Of a stretch of DNA of 64,000 bases, positions 24,139 through 35,703 are shown one piece after another (within the stretch, counting starts at the first letter, position 1; each line of letters opens with the position of its first letter). The stretch is from Rhea pennata (taxonomy: Eukaryota > Chordata > Aves > Rheiformes > Rheidae): the NCBI RefSeq assembly GCF_028389875.1, contig NW_026907681.1, forward strand, positions 1,612,001 through 1,676,000, given 5' to 3'. Below the pieces are notes generated by a model. The model saw only the letters and a list, made by a program, of their open reading frames with translations, was not told where the DNA came from and made no database searches. Made by a program: the position numbers and the translations under genes.

Positions 24139-24204
24139 GCAGGGAAGTTTAGCCTGATCCCCACTGTCATCAACCTGGCCGTGGCTCTGACCTCGCTGGG
24201 AATG
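24139..24204 (+). pseudogene. P2RX2: P2RX2 exon (first half of TM2)
   Basis: Encodes AGKFSLIPTVINLAVALTSL then GM, the pore-lining TM2 start of P2X2, between CCAG and GTGAGT. Confidence 0.88.
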
Positions 24205-24275
24205 GTGAGTATTGGTGCCGGGGGCTCGGCCCAGCTGCGCACTCCCAGCACTGACCTCCCTCTCTCACCTTCCAG

Positions 24276-24365
24276 GGCTCCTTCCTCTGGGACTGGATCC
24301 TGCTGAGCTGCATGAACAAGGACCAGGTGTACAGCAGCAGGAAATTTGAGCAGGCACCACCCTAG
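24276..24365 (+). pseudogene. P2RX2: P2RX2 terminal exon (end of TM2, short tail, stop)
   Basis: Encodes GSFLWDWILLSCMNKDQVYS then SRKFEQAPP and TAG. The YSSRK sequence fits the P2X YxxxK trafficking motif. The tail is far shorter than the roughly 120 residues in human P2X2, which could be a truncation or an alternative end. Confidence 0.86.
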
Positions 24366-25252
24366 ATCCTGGCCCTGGAGGTTTGGTCCTCTGGGACAGA
24401 GCAGTGGCCACGCTGCCAGCAAGGCAGGGCAGGGTGCCTGGGCACGGCTGCAGGGTGGGCAGCAGCATGTGGCTGGGGCTGCCAGGGCATCTGGCCCCTC
24501 CAGCCATCTCTCACCCCCGCGGCAGGCTGAAGGTGCCTCAGAGGCTGCTCCACGACATACAGCACCTCAGGGCTCTCCAGCCTCCAGAGAGTCTGTCCCG
24601 CAGGGACCGACCGCTTGTCCCTCCCCCACCACGTACAACCACAGCCGGAAGGAGCCACTGTGCCAGGCAGCAATAACACTTCCTCCGTCCGGGCCCTGCT
24701 CGACTCTGAGCTACCTGCTTTTCCCACGCGATGATCCCTGTGCCTGGCCAGGATGCACCGGGCACCTTGCCGGCTGCTGCTGCTGGCCACCAAGAGCCAC
24801 GGCCCCCTCCCTTCCCTCAGCCATGCTTCAAGCAGCTCCAGGCAGGTCCTGCCCCATGGCTGCCAGCTGCTGTGAGAGGCTGGGGGTCAAGAAAAGCCCC
24901 AGTGGCAGGGCAGACCCGTGGTGCCCTGGCTGGCTCCTGTGGGGGCTTTCAGGAGCTTTTGCTCTGGAGCAGAAGGCAGTGCCTGACTACTGGCTCTGCT
25001 TCAGCACACCGGGAATGGGCATTACCATTTTCTGGCTGGCTTGGAGCGCTGGCAGCCCCATCCTGGAGCAGCTCCTGGCTGCGGGCACCCAGGGTCCTGG
25101 GGGCAGGGGTGGGCACATCTCGAGTAGGCCTGCCCTGCTCATCCCCTGTGCCCCTGCAAAGCTGCCACAGATGGAGCTGCAGCAGTGGTGGTGGCCCTGG
25201 AGCCGTACTGAGGACTAGAGCAAGTCCTGCACTAGCCAAGCAGCCAGTACCC

Positions 25253-25258
25253 AATAAA
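25253..25258 (+). terminator. AATAAA poly(A) signal candidate for P2RX2
   Basis: Canonical hexamer about 890 bp after the P2RX2 stop codon, followed by GC-rich DNA; the first good signal on this strand downstream of the gene. Confidence 0.4.
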
Positions 25259-26502
25259 CTGCAACCACCCAGCCTTGCTGCCTGGGGCCTGATTGCTGCA
25301 GCATGTGCTGGGGGGAGGGGGAGGGTGACAGTGCAGCGTCATGGCTAGCGGGGTGAGAGATGGACATGTGCATCGCTCCACCCTCCACCCTAAAAGCTGC
25401 ACCCTGCTGCAGTGCCAGGGCACGGATGCTCTTGCCCCGGAGCCCGGGTGGTAGGGAACATGAGTACAAGCACCTGCTTGCCCTGCACTGCAGCAGTAGG
25501 GGAGGAGGACAAGTCCCCCCCCAACCCCTGCCAGCCTGGTGCATGGACCTCTGCCAACACCAACCCTGCCCTGAGGCTGCAGCTCTCTGAGCCTATGCCC
25601 AAAAGCAATTCACAGCAGGTACCTGGCAGTAACTCACCCAGGCATAACCTGATTATTTTCTGGCTCTCAGGTTACAGCAGCTCAGCTCAGCACATCCTCC
25701 CCCAGCATAGCTCAGCCCGGGCAGAAGTTTGGGGGAAAGGGGTCTTGTCACACCGGGCAAGGGAAGACCCCAAGCCATGTCTTGAAGGCTCTCCCACAGG
25801 CTGGAGGGTGGGGATGCAGATGGAGGACATGCCAGGGGTACAGGCAGGGGACTTCTGGTGCACCAAAACCTCCTCTTGCTCCCCTTCTGGGCTGGGGAGC
25901 ATCTTCCCCCTTTGACTTGGGGTGCAATTGCTCACAGGAACAAGGTAATACCATTGCAAGAAGAGTCTACCTTGTCCTCATTCCAAGAAGAGGACCTGGC
26001 TTCTCTAGGACCAAAGAGCAACTCTGAGCAGGCAAACCTATGGGAAGGGCTTGGGGGAAGGAGCCAGCCTCTCACTGTAGAGCAGCAGGATGAAGGCAAG
26101 TGCCTGCCCCCACCTCCAGCAGCTCATTGCCCTGAGGAGAGCAGGAGCAATGATGCAGGGCTGAGAGGAGCTGCCTGGCGCAGGATGAAGCCACTGGAGG
26201 CTCCGCTGGACCAAACCTTAACTCAATTGCACAACGCAATGATTGCATTAGGGCCAGGTTTCTCTGCCCGTCCAGGCCAGCTCATTTCCTCCAACTTTAA
26301 TATCAAGAAAACAAACACATAGGTACAGCCCCCTCAACCCCCCTTTCAGCAGTACTAGATGGAGGGAGGGCATAGCGAAGGACAGGACCACTTGCCCCAT
26401 AACCCAATGCTAATAGAAACAGGTATACTATAGAAGTGAAAAAACAAAGCTCAGAAAAATATTTTCAATACAGGTATGTGTGGAGGGCATTGAATACAAA
26501 TT

Positions 26503-26512
<10 letters not shown>

Positions 26513-26556
<44 letters not shown>

Positions 26557-26562
26557 TATATA
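26513..26562. repeat. (TA)n(CA)n compound microsatellite
   Basis: A run of TA units passes directly into CA units and back to TA. Confidence 0.95.
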
Positions 26563-26997
26563 TAGAAAAGGAAGTGTCAGAAGTAGCTGAACACACAGTG
26601 TTTCAAAATGCCCAGAAAATTAACTGGAATCTAGTAATCTTGGCTCCCCTCATGCTTTTTCAGGCTTCTGCAAGCAGGAGTAGATGGAAAGGACCAGGAG
26701 GCCAGGCTTCAGCTAAGCACTGGCCTCCTGGGTTTCATCACACCTGTGCTGGGATTTCAGTGAGCAGCCCCCCCACCCTATGACTCACTGCTGTCAACTT
26801 GAAGCTTTAGCACCCAAGTGGGACAGCTCCCTTGCTCCCCTTCCAGCCCAACAAGAAGAGTCTGGCTTTCTCCTCCCTCTAGGAATCCTGCCCCATGGCT
26901 CAGAGAATGCTCCTTTCCAGGGTGCCTACAGCTCCCTGCTGTGGGCCATAGCACGTGCTCCTCTACCCAAAGAACCAGATGCATTGTCTGTGACACA

Positions 26998-27003
26998 TTT
27001 AAT
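26998..27003 (-). terminator. ATTAAA poly(A) signal candidate for POLE locus B
   Basis: Variant hexamer on the minus strand about 350 bp past the POLE stop codon. Confidence 0.35.
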
Positions 27004-27349
27004 TGTATAAAACTCCACATTAAAACCACAGAGATTCATGCACACAGGGTGCTGCCTACAGCACAAACTCCCATCCCAAACTGGGCTTCTGCAGGGCTCT
27101 GGCAAATGCAGTCCCCCCTCCCCCATAGAGAGCAGTTCCAGCCCTAGGCACCTTCTTAATTCCCCCAGCACAGCACCAGGCTGTGACCAGGACTGCCCCA
27201 ACACCGCTTAGCGCCCCCACACAGTGCAAGATGGATATGTGGCTTCTCCGAGATCTATCACAGAGCACAAATGCTCTTCAGCAGAGGTGAGAGCAAGTAC
27301 CCAGAGCTGACACAGCAACAAAAAAAGACAGCAGGACAAGTTCATCACA

Positions 27350-27463
27350 TCACTGCTGGAGCTGGTGGTTTGTACGGAGCAGCCACTCAATAGTTTCCAG
27401 CAGACAGGCCACGCTCTAGTGCCAAGCAATGCTCTGGAAGATGTTGATGTGCTCCATGAAGAT
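27350..27463 (-). pseudogene. POLE: POLE terminal exon, premature stop
   Basis: Encodes IFMEHINIFQSIAWH, TAG (27,416-27,418), then SVACLLETIEWLLRTNHQLQ and Q before TGA at 27,350-27,352. The family has Tyr at the premature stop, so the last 20 or so residues would be lost. Confidence 0.9.
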
Positions 27464-27760
27464 CTGAGGGGGAAGGTACCAGTGAGGGAGGGCTGCCCAG
27501 CACACCTCATGCATGAGCCAGGGAAGATGGAAGCTGGAGGGGACAGGGGGGAGAAGGCCAGGCCAGGAGAAGTTCTGCAAGCTGGTCAGGCAGGACTGCC
27601 TGGGTTGAGCACAAAGCAACGAATAAACAGCCAGAAAGCACAGAGAGATGAACTTGTGCCAGATGGGCTGAAAGGGACAAGTTATCACTGGGTTTTTCAC
27701 TGGCTGTTACAGAGGAGCTGCTGGCAGGAGGCTGGATCTGGTGGCAGGATGCACACATAC

Positions 27761-27850
27761 CTGGGAAGAAATGGTGAGGGCAAAATCTCCAGCACAACCG
27801 CAGTACACAGGCATAGGTGTCTCCTTCACACCATGACACTTCTTGCACAC
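27761..27850 (-). pseudogene. POLE: POLE C-terminal exon, second half of CysB zinc module
   Basis: The exon is 90 bp and open. It encodes [20 protein letters not shown] followed by [10 protein letters not shown] with the CxxC and CxC ligands of the second zinc module. Sites are CTAG and GTATGT. Confidence 0.92.
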
Positions 27851-28172
27851 CTAGAGGCAAAGGAGTTTTAGCTGGGATAGCAGACAAGGCTGAGCAGCTC
27901 AGTCCTTTGACAGGGCTCTCTGGGGAGACACCACTGACATCAGGTCAATGGGTCAAGCCTCAGCCAGCCAGCAAAAGGCTGCAGCTATGTGCTGAGAAGA
28001 AGTGGAGAGCGCTCGAGCCAAACTCTCCTCATCATATCTCCACTGCATCACATCAGTCAGAGAAGTAAGGTTGGGCTGCTCGGTTTCAAGGAGCAGAGAG
28101 CAGCTTCAGCCCTCCTGCTGCAGCCTGCCACATCAAGGGCAGGCTCCCGCAGCACGGCCGCCCAGCACTCAT

Positions 28173-28298
28173 CAAGTCCTGCAGCAGGTAGGCCATTAGC
28201 TTCTTCTGCAGCGCTTCCACCAGTGCCATTTCAATGGAATCCGAGTCATACTGGGCCTGGCAGTTGGAGCATACCCAACTGGGCAGCACTGACCCATC
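28173..28298 (-). pseudogene. POLE: POLE C-terminal exon, first half of CysB module, splice sites lost
   Basis: Forty-two open codons include [20 protein letters not shown] and [15 protein letters not shown]. The sequence before it reads CCCTTG rather than an AG acceptor, and the donor position reads GATGAG where GTGAG would be expected. Both sides look mutated. Confidence 0.85.
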
Positions 28299-28706
28299 CA
28301 AGGGGCAGAGAGAAGGGAGATGAACACAAGTGTGACTCTTCCCAAGAGAAAGCATGGTGCAGCCTCAGTCCTTGCAGCCTAACAAGAGCATTCTGAGAGC
28401 CCCGAGTGCCAGGAAGCCATAACCAATTTTGGGAGGGGATAAAGCATCAGCCAAAGCACCAGCACACCTCAAACTGTCACAGGCAGCTCGGAAAGGGGAT
28501 GAGCAGAAAATAACCTTGAAGGGAGGTTTATCGCTGTCATGGAACCAAGCAGACCTTCAAAGCAAAAGGACTGAGAGAAAGACGGACAACATGTGAGTGA
28601 ATGACAGGCCGAGAGCACAACCATGCTAGGGCCTCTGGTGTCCCCAAGAGGGACTTAATGCATGCAGCCAGGGCAAAGGGGATTTCCTGGGAAAGGAAGG
28701 CTGTAC

Positions 28707-28907
28707 CTGCAAGAGGGCAGGGTCCTTGCACAGGTCCAAGTCCCTGCAAAAATTGCACTTCCTGCAGATGACTTCAGGGAGCATGTAGGAGCAGCAAGGG
28801 TCCCGAAACTGGGCTTCTTCTGAGAACTCACCCACCTCAATGAGGCGCAGCAGGTCCCGGCGCAGTTTGTTTACTTGGTTAGTTATACTGGCATCCAGGG
28901 ACAACAC
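28707..28907 (-). pseudogene. POLE: POLE C-terminal exon, CysA zinc module
   Basis: The exon is 201 bp and open. It encodes [40 protein letters not shown] and [16 protein letters not shown]. All CysA ligands (C..CxxC..C) are present. Sites are GTAG and GTACAG. Confidence 0.93.
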
Positions 28908-29084
28908 CTACAGGAGACAGTGTTAGGTAAGGCCACCAGCAGAGAAGACGGTCCTCACGGGGACTCACTCTGATGCGAGTGCTAGCTGGGCAAAACAAAC
29001 TGATTGTAGAATTGCAACAGATTCTTAAAAAAAAAAAAAAAAAGAAGAAAAAAAAAAGAAGAAAGCACAGCCCACCCCACTAAC

Positions 29085-29278
29085 CTTGTAGATGTATTTG
29101 ATGAACTCTAGAGCTGGGTTGTTGAGTGGCAAGTAGGAGCCAGGTAGCACTGAGAACATGTCTGAGGGCTCAGTGGCATTATGGGAACCAGCCATCTTCT
29201 TTTGGATCTTCTGAGTGACAGTGAAGAAGCTCTGCGTGAGCTCGTTGGTCACATAATCCTGTGAGAAAGTGATCATGC
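29085..29278 (-). pseudogene. POLE: POLE C-terminal exon ([18 protein letters not shown])
   Basis: The exon is 194 bp and open. It encodes [20 protein letters not shown] and [20 protein letters not shown]. Boundaries are CCAG and GTTAGT. An A-rich run of about 30 bp follows in the intron. Confidence 0.92.
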
Positions 29279-29423
29279 CTGGAGAGGAGGAGCAGAGAGA
29301 GCTCTTGAGCCATATGGAAGCATATGGGGACAGCAAGGTGGGCAGCTATCTTCCTGCTGCAGGACTGGCCCAGCAGTGCTGCACACAGCTCTCCCATGGC
29401 TAACTGTGGCTAACCGTACTCAC

Positions 29424-29562
29424 CAGGCATGGCTCCCGTCTCTCCCAATGCCTCCTGGGACACCTGGCTCATGGCCCTCCTCTTGATGGGAGCGCTCTGA
29501 GGGGCATTGTGCTGCAGCTCCTCGCTCCTCCTTCATGCTGTGGTACACAGCCACAATGTAGG
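29424..29562 (-). pseudogene. POLE: POLE C-terminal exon with 1-bp frameshift
   Basis: It begins AYIVAVYHSMKEE in one frame; the rest reads APIKRRAMSQVSQEALGETG only in a second frame. The two frames switch once, at about 29,505-29,525, consistent with a single-base insertion or a 2-bp loss. Splice sites are CTGCAG and GTGAGT. Confidence 0.87.
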
Positions 29563-29962
29563 CTGCAGAGACACGTAAGAAAAGCTCCAGATGCAGTCCA
29601 CGATGGGAGAGTGGCACAAGCGCGACTGTGCTTGTCGACTCTCCTGGGGCACCAGTGACTAATCAGGAACTAGTGACCTTCTTCCCCTCTCTGAGAGAGT
29701 TCACACTGGCGCTGAAACCACCCAAACAATGATATTTACAGACATGGAGGTGGTTCCTTCTGTATCACATCCAGCACAGTGCAGTCTTTGACTGTAAGGG
29801 GTTCTTTGGATCAACATCAGAACCTTCTCAGTAGCACAGAGAGCTTCAAGAAGCTGTGGGGAATGCTGTGGATATGGCTTGGGCAGCAGTAGGGTGCGGA
29901 TAGCTCTAATCACCAGAGGTAACATTCAAAGTAGGACCAGGCGAGCAGCAGACTGCACTCAC

Positions 29963-30137
29963 CCAACACAATCCTGAGGAAGCAGTTCTGACAGGAGGCA
30001 GCCTGGGGGAGAAACTGCACGATGTTCCAACTATTCTCCAGCAAGTCCTCCACATTTGCTTCTCCATCCTCCTCCTCTTCTTCCTTGTCCTCCTCTTCCT
30101 CACTGTCCTCATCCAATACTTGACTCTTGCTAGAGTC
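29963..30137 (-). pseudogene. POLE: POLE C-terminal exon with acidic linker
   Basis: The exon is 175 bp and open. A Glu/Asp-rich linker is followed by [20 protein letters not shown] and CQNCFLRIV. The acidic run is a family feature. Sites are CAG and GTGAGT. Confidence 0.9.
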
Positions 30138-30280
30138 CTGCTGGAATGGAGCACAAGCCATGCCCAGGCTTTCGGTTGGTGATGTCGTAGCAGTTCCCTA
30201 TATCCAAACCAATAGCTCCCTGCTCAACTCAACCCACTGCACCCCTGTCTCTGCAGGACTGAGCACTTCCCATCTCTTAC

Positions 30281-30413
30281 CTCCCCAGAGTGGACGCTAG
30301 AACGCACTCTTCCCTTGATACCTTCGTAATTTGCTGGATCCATCCAGAGCAGGAATTCCCAGCAGCGGCAGAAGGAAATAGTCAGAGAGTGAAAGATCTC
30401 CTTTGAGTGGATG
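30281..30413 (-). pseudogene. POLE: POLE C-terminal exon ([18 protein letters not shown])
   Basis: The exon is 133 bp and open. It encodes [20 protein letters not shown] and [17 protein letters not shown]. The 245 bp upstream of it contain no candidate for the several exons that should precede it. Confidence 0.9.
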
Positions 30414-30676
30414 CTGGAGGCAAGAGACTGCAGTCACACACAATGTTGGCATCTTCCCTAGCTAATAATCTTCTCCATGGGAGGCAATGAGGAGCAGGCG
30501 ATGTTAGCAAGAGAGCAGTTCACTTCTCACATCCAACCATGCTTCAGCAAATGGACTCAGTACAGAAGGCTGCAGAGCAGTCATTAGCAGAACTAAGGGC
30601 TGCAGAGGAATCATACCCACGCTTCAACTGCCTCTTGTGTCAAGATGCCTGTCTTAGGAGCCTACACATCATAGTA

Positions 30677-30804
30677 TTCTAGAGACGCCTGCTGGATCAC
30701 ATCAAAACTGATACTCACGCTGGAACCTTCTTCCATGTCATTGATGTGATGGGACTGTAACACTGTGTTTACAGCCAAGCTCTGAATATCCGGCTCCAGG
30801 CACA
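30677..30804 (-). pseudogene. POLE: POLE C-terminal exon ([16 protein letters not shown])
   Basis: After a CACAG acceptor it encodes [20 protein letters not shown] and [20 protein letters not shown]. Similarity stops after SLE; no donor is clear, so the 3' limit is approximate. The family exons on either side are missing. Confidence 0.82.
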
Positions 30805-31364
30805 CTGTGAACAAACACAACCTGTCAACGGGCAAGCAGGGCAGAGAACCAGCAAGGACACAATCCCCTCTCCAGGTATGATGAATGCACCCACTTGCCA
30901 GGACTTTCCACAAGTTGTAAGAGCTCTTTACAGGTCTTGCTGCATCTACCGAGTGCAACATCAAGATATTCATATCAGGAAATGGTGAAAGCCTATATGG
31001 TACTGCAGCAGCATGGGAAACCGTGCTGCTCTCCAGACTGCCACACACCTTGTATTACAGGCTTTAAAGGACACTTTTGGCACATGGCCAGACCTCTCCC
31101 CTCTCTGGCTGTGATGCTATGTATGGATGGCCCCATTCACTGCACAGCTAAACAGCATAGCACCTTCCAACAAAACTTGGATCTACTTCCCCTCCAGGGG
31201 CCACCAGCTTTTTCTGGAAACTGCAGCAGAGGTGCTCAGAAGAACTATCAGTCAGCTTGTTTTGCATCACAGAAAGATTCATCCTAGCGACCACCAGAAG
31301 TGATCTTCTGAATGCTGCTATGAGAGGCCACAAACTAGGAAATAATCTGTATTTAAATGCCTAC

Positions 31365-31515
31365 CTGCATTTTCTTCTAGGACTGAATAGCTGACGGCAT
31401 CTGTTACTCGGACAGGGACCAAAGGAAACTCCTCGATGATGGGAATCCCACTTGCCATTCGTTTCAGGTCCCAGTTAGACTGCACAGCAAGAAGTGTGGG
31501 GCCCCGGCGCTCATC
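31365..31515 (-). pseudogene. POLE: POLE C-terminal exon ([18 protein letters not shown])
   Basis: The exon is 151 bp and open. It encodes [20 protein letters not shown] and [20 protein letters not shown]. Sites are GTAG and GTAGGC. Confidence 0.88.
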
Positions 31516-31963
31516 CTACACAAAGGAGGAGAGGACATGCCCTGGTACATCCCTTCAGCCGGCACTTCTGCTCAGCAGGAAACCAGCTGTGTGAATGAGT
31601 GCTCACATGCCCCATTCCTGTAGTGGTCCCTGGTCCTCCACACAGTAGAGACAGTGTACTCAGAGTCTCTTGAAGCACCTCCCACTGAATAACCAGCTCC
31701 ACAATTGAGAGCTGGGGTTTGGGGGTATGATCTAGCCTCACTGCTTGCATTGCGCTATGTAAGCTCACCCCAGGCAAGCCAGAGCCCGCAGGCAACATCC
31801 ATTTTTACCCTTCAACTTTGGAGCACTAGCTGTGTGCAGAGAGCTACACTTAGAGGCTGTTTGAACTGCTGGACCAATGCCTTCCATGCAATGTTTTCCT
31901 CCTCCCAGGTACCTGTGCTGACAAGGTCTCAGTGGGGACCTTCCTCATGCCCTCAGCTCATAC

Positions 31964-32139
31964 CTTGCAACCCTGCAGGAGCCGCTGAATGGCTCTGTAG
32001 ACTGTCTTGAGGTCGGTCTCAGCACGCACTTCAAAGGTGTGCTTGTCTGGAAGCAGTAGTTCTTCGCCCACTTTTTCCAGCACAGACTGCGCTCCGATGA
32101 GTACATGTTGGTGAGGTTTGGCATCTGGTTGCTGCGTAC
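31964..32139 (-). pseudogene. POLE: POLE C-terminal exon with frameshift
   Basis: It begins [19 protein letters not shown] and continues in another frame as [20 protein letters not shown] and [19 protein letters not shown]. The switch lies at about 32,081-32,082. Sites are ACAG and GTATGA. Confidence 0.9.
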
Positions 32140-32404
32140 CTGTACCAAATGCAAACGTGATCAGAGGGAACAGGGTTCAAAAGAGACAGGCTCCAGGCTC
32201 CAAATTTCAAGGAAGCTCTTTCCTCTACACATCATAATGCTTCACGTGACAGTTGAGGAACAGACCTGCTTGGTACACTTCAAAATACGAGAATCCCTGC
32301 TGCACAGCAGTAGACATCTGTGTCTGTGCAAAGAAACCGCTCAGCTCCAAACCGCTGCCTGATCCCCTTGCGTTCCCTCCCAAGCCTTTAAGCCCTACTC
32401 TTAC

Positions 32405-32511
32405 CGTGTCCAGCACAAACACTGCAGCTTTGCGCTGAGAGGGGATGAAAAGGCCAAAGAGCGCTTTGTTGCCCTGGGAGCTCTGGTAGAGGTAGATGTG
32501 GCGAATACTTC
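32405..32511 (-). pseudogene. POLE: POLE C-terminal exon ([19 protein letters not shown])
   Basis: The exon is 107 bp and open. It encodes [20 protein letters not shown] and [15 protein letters not shown]. It is the first C-terminal exon after the internal join at 32,821. Confidence 0.9.
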
Positions 32512-32820
32512 CTAGAGACACAGAGCAAACATGCAGCATCAATAGTATCTTCAAGCTATTTGGTCCTGGGTACACAGACAAGCCTTCTCCTAGGGTGCCT
32601 TACCTGGCTCCAGCTAAGTAAACTGAGCCAGAGAGCGCATTTCCAGGTGTTCAGTGTCAAAAGTGTCAGCCTCTCGCCCTGTGAGGTGTCTGACAAGCTG
32701 CCTGCTGACCATGCACACGCAACCCAGCTGGATCAGGGCTCAGAATAGTAACGGCACCTGTCGTGACAGGGACACTCAGATAATCCTCAAGCCACCAAGT
32801 TTTGAGCTGCTTAACGAATC

Positions 32821-32956
<136 letters not shown>

Positions 32957-33293
32957 CTACGTACAAAAAGATCTGCATTACTCTAACAGGGAAAGGTGAG
33001 AGCAGAACATCCAAGTGCAGTGGAATAAGAAGCTGCACAGCTTTAGACAGTCTGCATATCTACCCATGCTCTTAAATCCTGACTCGTACAAATAGTGCTA
33101 TTCAAATCATTTCTATTGCTCAGATTTTTCTCAACCCTCATACTTCAGAGACTTCAAAGATAAACGTTTTAACACAGGAGGAGGTATCAGCAGGACTGCA
33201 AAGAGAGGCAGTTGTTTTCCAGAGTCTGGACACTGGTCCAACGTGAAAAAACATTCAAGTCACAACTGCCAAGACAGACAGCCCTCTCCTGTA

Positions 33294-33318
33294 CACACAC
33301 ACACACACACACACGCAC
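33294..33318. repeat. (CA)n microsatellite
   Basis: Counterpart of the repeat at 6,876-6,904; the two differ in unit number and in the adjoining CG units. Confidence 0.85.
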
Positions 33319-33720
33319 GCACCCTTTCTTTTCCTCTCTGTGCTAGGCAGGCTGTTGGGTTAGAATATGGCCCTGTGCCCACTACAATGGTTTGGTCTTA
33401 TCCTGTCCTTTTACCTGCTATCCAGGACAGTTCTCAAACTCCCAATGACAGCCACCAGCAGACTGTATAAACAGAGTTAGTCGTTCAGGCTAGTGTGGGC
33501 AAGACGTAACTTCTGTACATAATGGCACACAACGGAGTACCGAGTAGAAGCAGCACAACCAAAGATGGGGGTGCTAGTCCTTTCCTAGTAAGATGTAACT
33601 CATGATAGCAGTGCACAGAGATGGAAAAGGGACAGTATTCAAATACATCAACTGTAGGCATTTTATACAAATTTAACAGATAAAGATGCAGTTATACGGT
33701 ACAGACGCAGCATTCGGTAC

Positions 33721-33840
33721 CTCAGACAATCCATGTGGATGCACTGCGGGGCTTTGTACTCTCCCTGGCTGCCCTTCTGAAATCCAATCTCCTGATACAT
33801 ATTAATTCCATGAGCTGCTGCTCTTGCTTCCACAAAAGGC
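33721..33840 (-). pseudogene. POLE: POLE copy B exon 12
   Basis: Open; identical in protein to copy A over [20 protein letters not shown]. Confidence 0.92.
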
Positions 33841-34590
33841 CTGAGGAGAGAGACAATGCAGAAGAGAAGAAACAAAGCAGTCCCTTTCCTCCACCCCATC
33901 CCCACCCCAAGGGTTTCAGAATTGCTTTCTTGTAAGCTACTTAATGAGGAATTTTTCTTGTGAATTCTCCTTTGCTCCAGACCTTACCCGTGAGAGCTGG
34001 CCACAGGGAAAACTCCCTGTAGGGCAGAGCTACTGCAAGAAGGAAGCTGCTTGCTTACATCCTATACCAGGAGGCAGAACATTATGATTGAGTTTCCCTC
34101 GCTCCCCAAAGGCTTGGCTGCTCTGGTCTCCCTATTGTTCTGCAGTTCTCTTTTGACACTTTGCCTGTTCTCCAGTTACTGAGGTCATCAGTGTACAAAC
34201 ATTGCCAAATCAACAACAATCTAGAAGTAGCTCAGCAATCCCTGGACCAACTGATGGGACTCTATAGAAGTTCGTATTTCAAAGCCAATAAACATAGCTC
34301 TGCTCAGGGAAAAAAAAAAAGAAAAAAAAGTTCTGAATTCCACCTCCCCCTCTTCGACAGTCCTCTGCAGGCTGGCGATCCAAGACTCAGCCCAGCACTC
34401 CAGATAAAGAGCACATAATCAGGATGTAAACAGGTTCCCAAACTGGCTGGATAGTCTGCGTAGATAAGAACGCATGTGGCTGCTATGTGACCTCCAGACA
34501 AAGGACATACAGGCTGGTACCCAATCTCACCTCATGGCCTAGACAACATTTCCTTTTAGAAACCAGGTTAGTTTTCATTCCTGATCTTAC

Positions 34591-34676
34591 CAGTCAAAGA
34601 AGTCTCCATCGTATGTGACAATGATAGTAGGTTTGGTCTCCTGGACATGTTCAAACCGCCTCTGCATTAAATGAGC
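34591..34676 (-). pseudogene. POLE: POLE copy B exon 11
   Basis: Encodes AHLMQRRFEHVQETKPTIIV and TYDGDFFDW. It keeps the family His at its start where copy A has Arg, but has Arg for the conserved Trp of QRW. Confidence 0.9.
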
Positions 34677-35000
34677 CTAGTATGCAACAGAGGATTAAAA
34701 AAAAAAAAAAAACTCAAAACAAAAAACATCTCCCCCACAAACACAAACACTCAGCAAATTCACCTCCTGCAGGCAGGCACTGGATATAATACTATTGATG
34801 CAGTCCTTCCCCTCTGCTCTTGACCTAGCTAGAACCCGATCTGCCTCATCATCACACCATGAAATGAAAGCATCACCAGCACCGTGACTGTCCGCTGTGC
34901 TCCCCAAAGATACACTCTATTGGGTGATAAGCTCTCTTTGGCCTACAAGAGACCAAGGCAGATAAAAAGCAGCCTGATTTCCCAAGTAGAACCTACTTAC

Positions 35001-35105
35001 CTCATCTGGTTCATTAGACACAGGATGGACCCTCACACTCCGGCTTCGGAGTAAATTCAAAGTCCTCAATATCCTCACAATCTCCTTGTTTGTGATCAGA
35101 TAGCC
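35001..35105 (-). pseudogene. POLE: POLE copy B exon 10, two frameshifts
   Basis: Shares the 2-bp loss and TAA of copy A, and has a further private 4-bp deletion after KEIV that shifts frame earlier. The exon is 105 bp against 109 in copy A. Confidence 0.92.
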
Positions 35106-35595
35106 CTAGAGAGTTGACAAAGGAAGAGTTACTGAGGACTCAGATCCCTGCTACACCAGGGACAGGTTCCTGAACAACCGGAACACACTGCCTAAAGGAT
35201 GAAATAGTCTTCCATCGATGCGATAATCCTTGCACAGCTTGATAGGTAGAGCTTTTGTCAAGTGGGAACGGCTCTTTGGAGGTCACCTTCTGAACAATTG
35301 CTTACAATCAACTAAGGATGCCAAAAGGGAGACAACTTAAGGACTATACTCTCCAAATTACTACTGCCCCTCAAAGGGGCACCAGTAGCCTTACCTGGGT
35401 TCTCCAACATACAAAACGAGGAAATCCTTATGCATCATTCAGACTAGACTTCAATTTTATTTCCACAGACATTACATATAAACCAAGCAACTAGCAACAA
35501 AGCAAGCCAGGGACCAGACCGCCAAAGGTGACATGCTCGTTTGCTGTCTAGCATTTTGCTCCAAAGCATGAAGAAAAGAACTGTTGTTCCATTAC

Positions 35596-35703
35596 CTGCC
35601 CATCAACCACATAGAAGATCATCATGATCCGGTCTGCCTCTGCATCAGGAAACTTCAAAGGGAGTTTGGTAGTTTCAATGTCAAAGGCGAGAACAACCGG
35701 ATC
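35596..35703 (-). pseudogene. POLE: POLE copy B exon 9 (exonuclease motif I)
   Basis: Encodes [20 protein letters not shown] and [16 protein letters not shown]. The catalytic DIE is intact; ISYRI of copy A is IFYVV here. Confidence 0.92.

Larger units (their letters stand above)
20113..24365 (+). pseudogene. P2RX2: P2RX2 locus, degenerate (extracellular loop to TM2 and stop)
   Basis: P2X2 is a trimeric ATP-gated cation channel of the plasma membrane; in mammals its gene lies beside the 3' end of POLE, as here. Eight exon-like blocks in order encode the cysteine-rich head, the lower body, TM2 and a short tail. Exons for the cytoplasmic N-terminus, TM1 and the first extracellular part are not visible upstream. 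The conserved NFR motif of the ATP site is not recognisable, the exon at 20,661 has no GT donor, and a short segment after CPIF is missing. The tail ends after only about 16 residues. I call it a pseudogene; a divergent functional gene cannot be fully excluded. Confidence 0.75.
24366..27349. other. Region between P2RX2 and POLE 3' ends
   Basis: Non-coding. It holds the P2RX2 poly(A) candidate at 25,253, a (TA)n(CA)n microsatellite at 26,513-26,562 and, on the other strand, a POLE poly(A) candidate at 26,998. The two genes converge here, as in mammals. Confidence 0.6.

Noticed and set aside
24346..25218. 290-codon plus-strand frame after P2RX2
   Set aside because: It starts upstream of the TAG that ends the P2RX2 frame but in another frame, and is GC-rich and low in complexity. 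No domain was seen.
29028..29065. A-rich run as a possible processed-gene poly(A) tail
   Set aside because: It lies in a POLE intron beside a proper splice donor, and no intronless gene copy precedes it.
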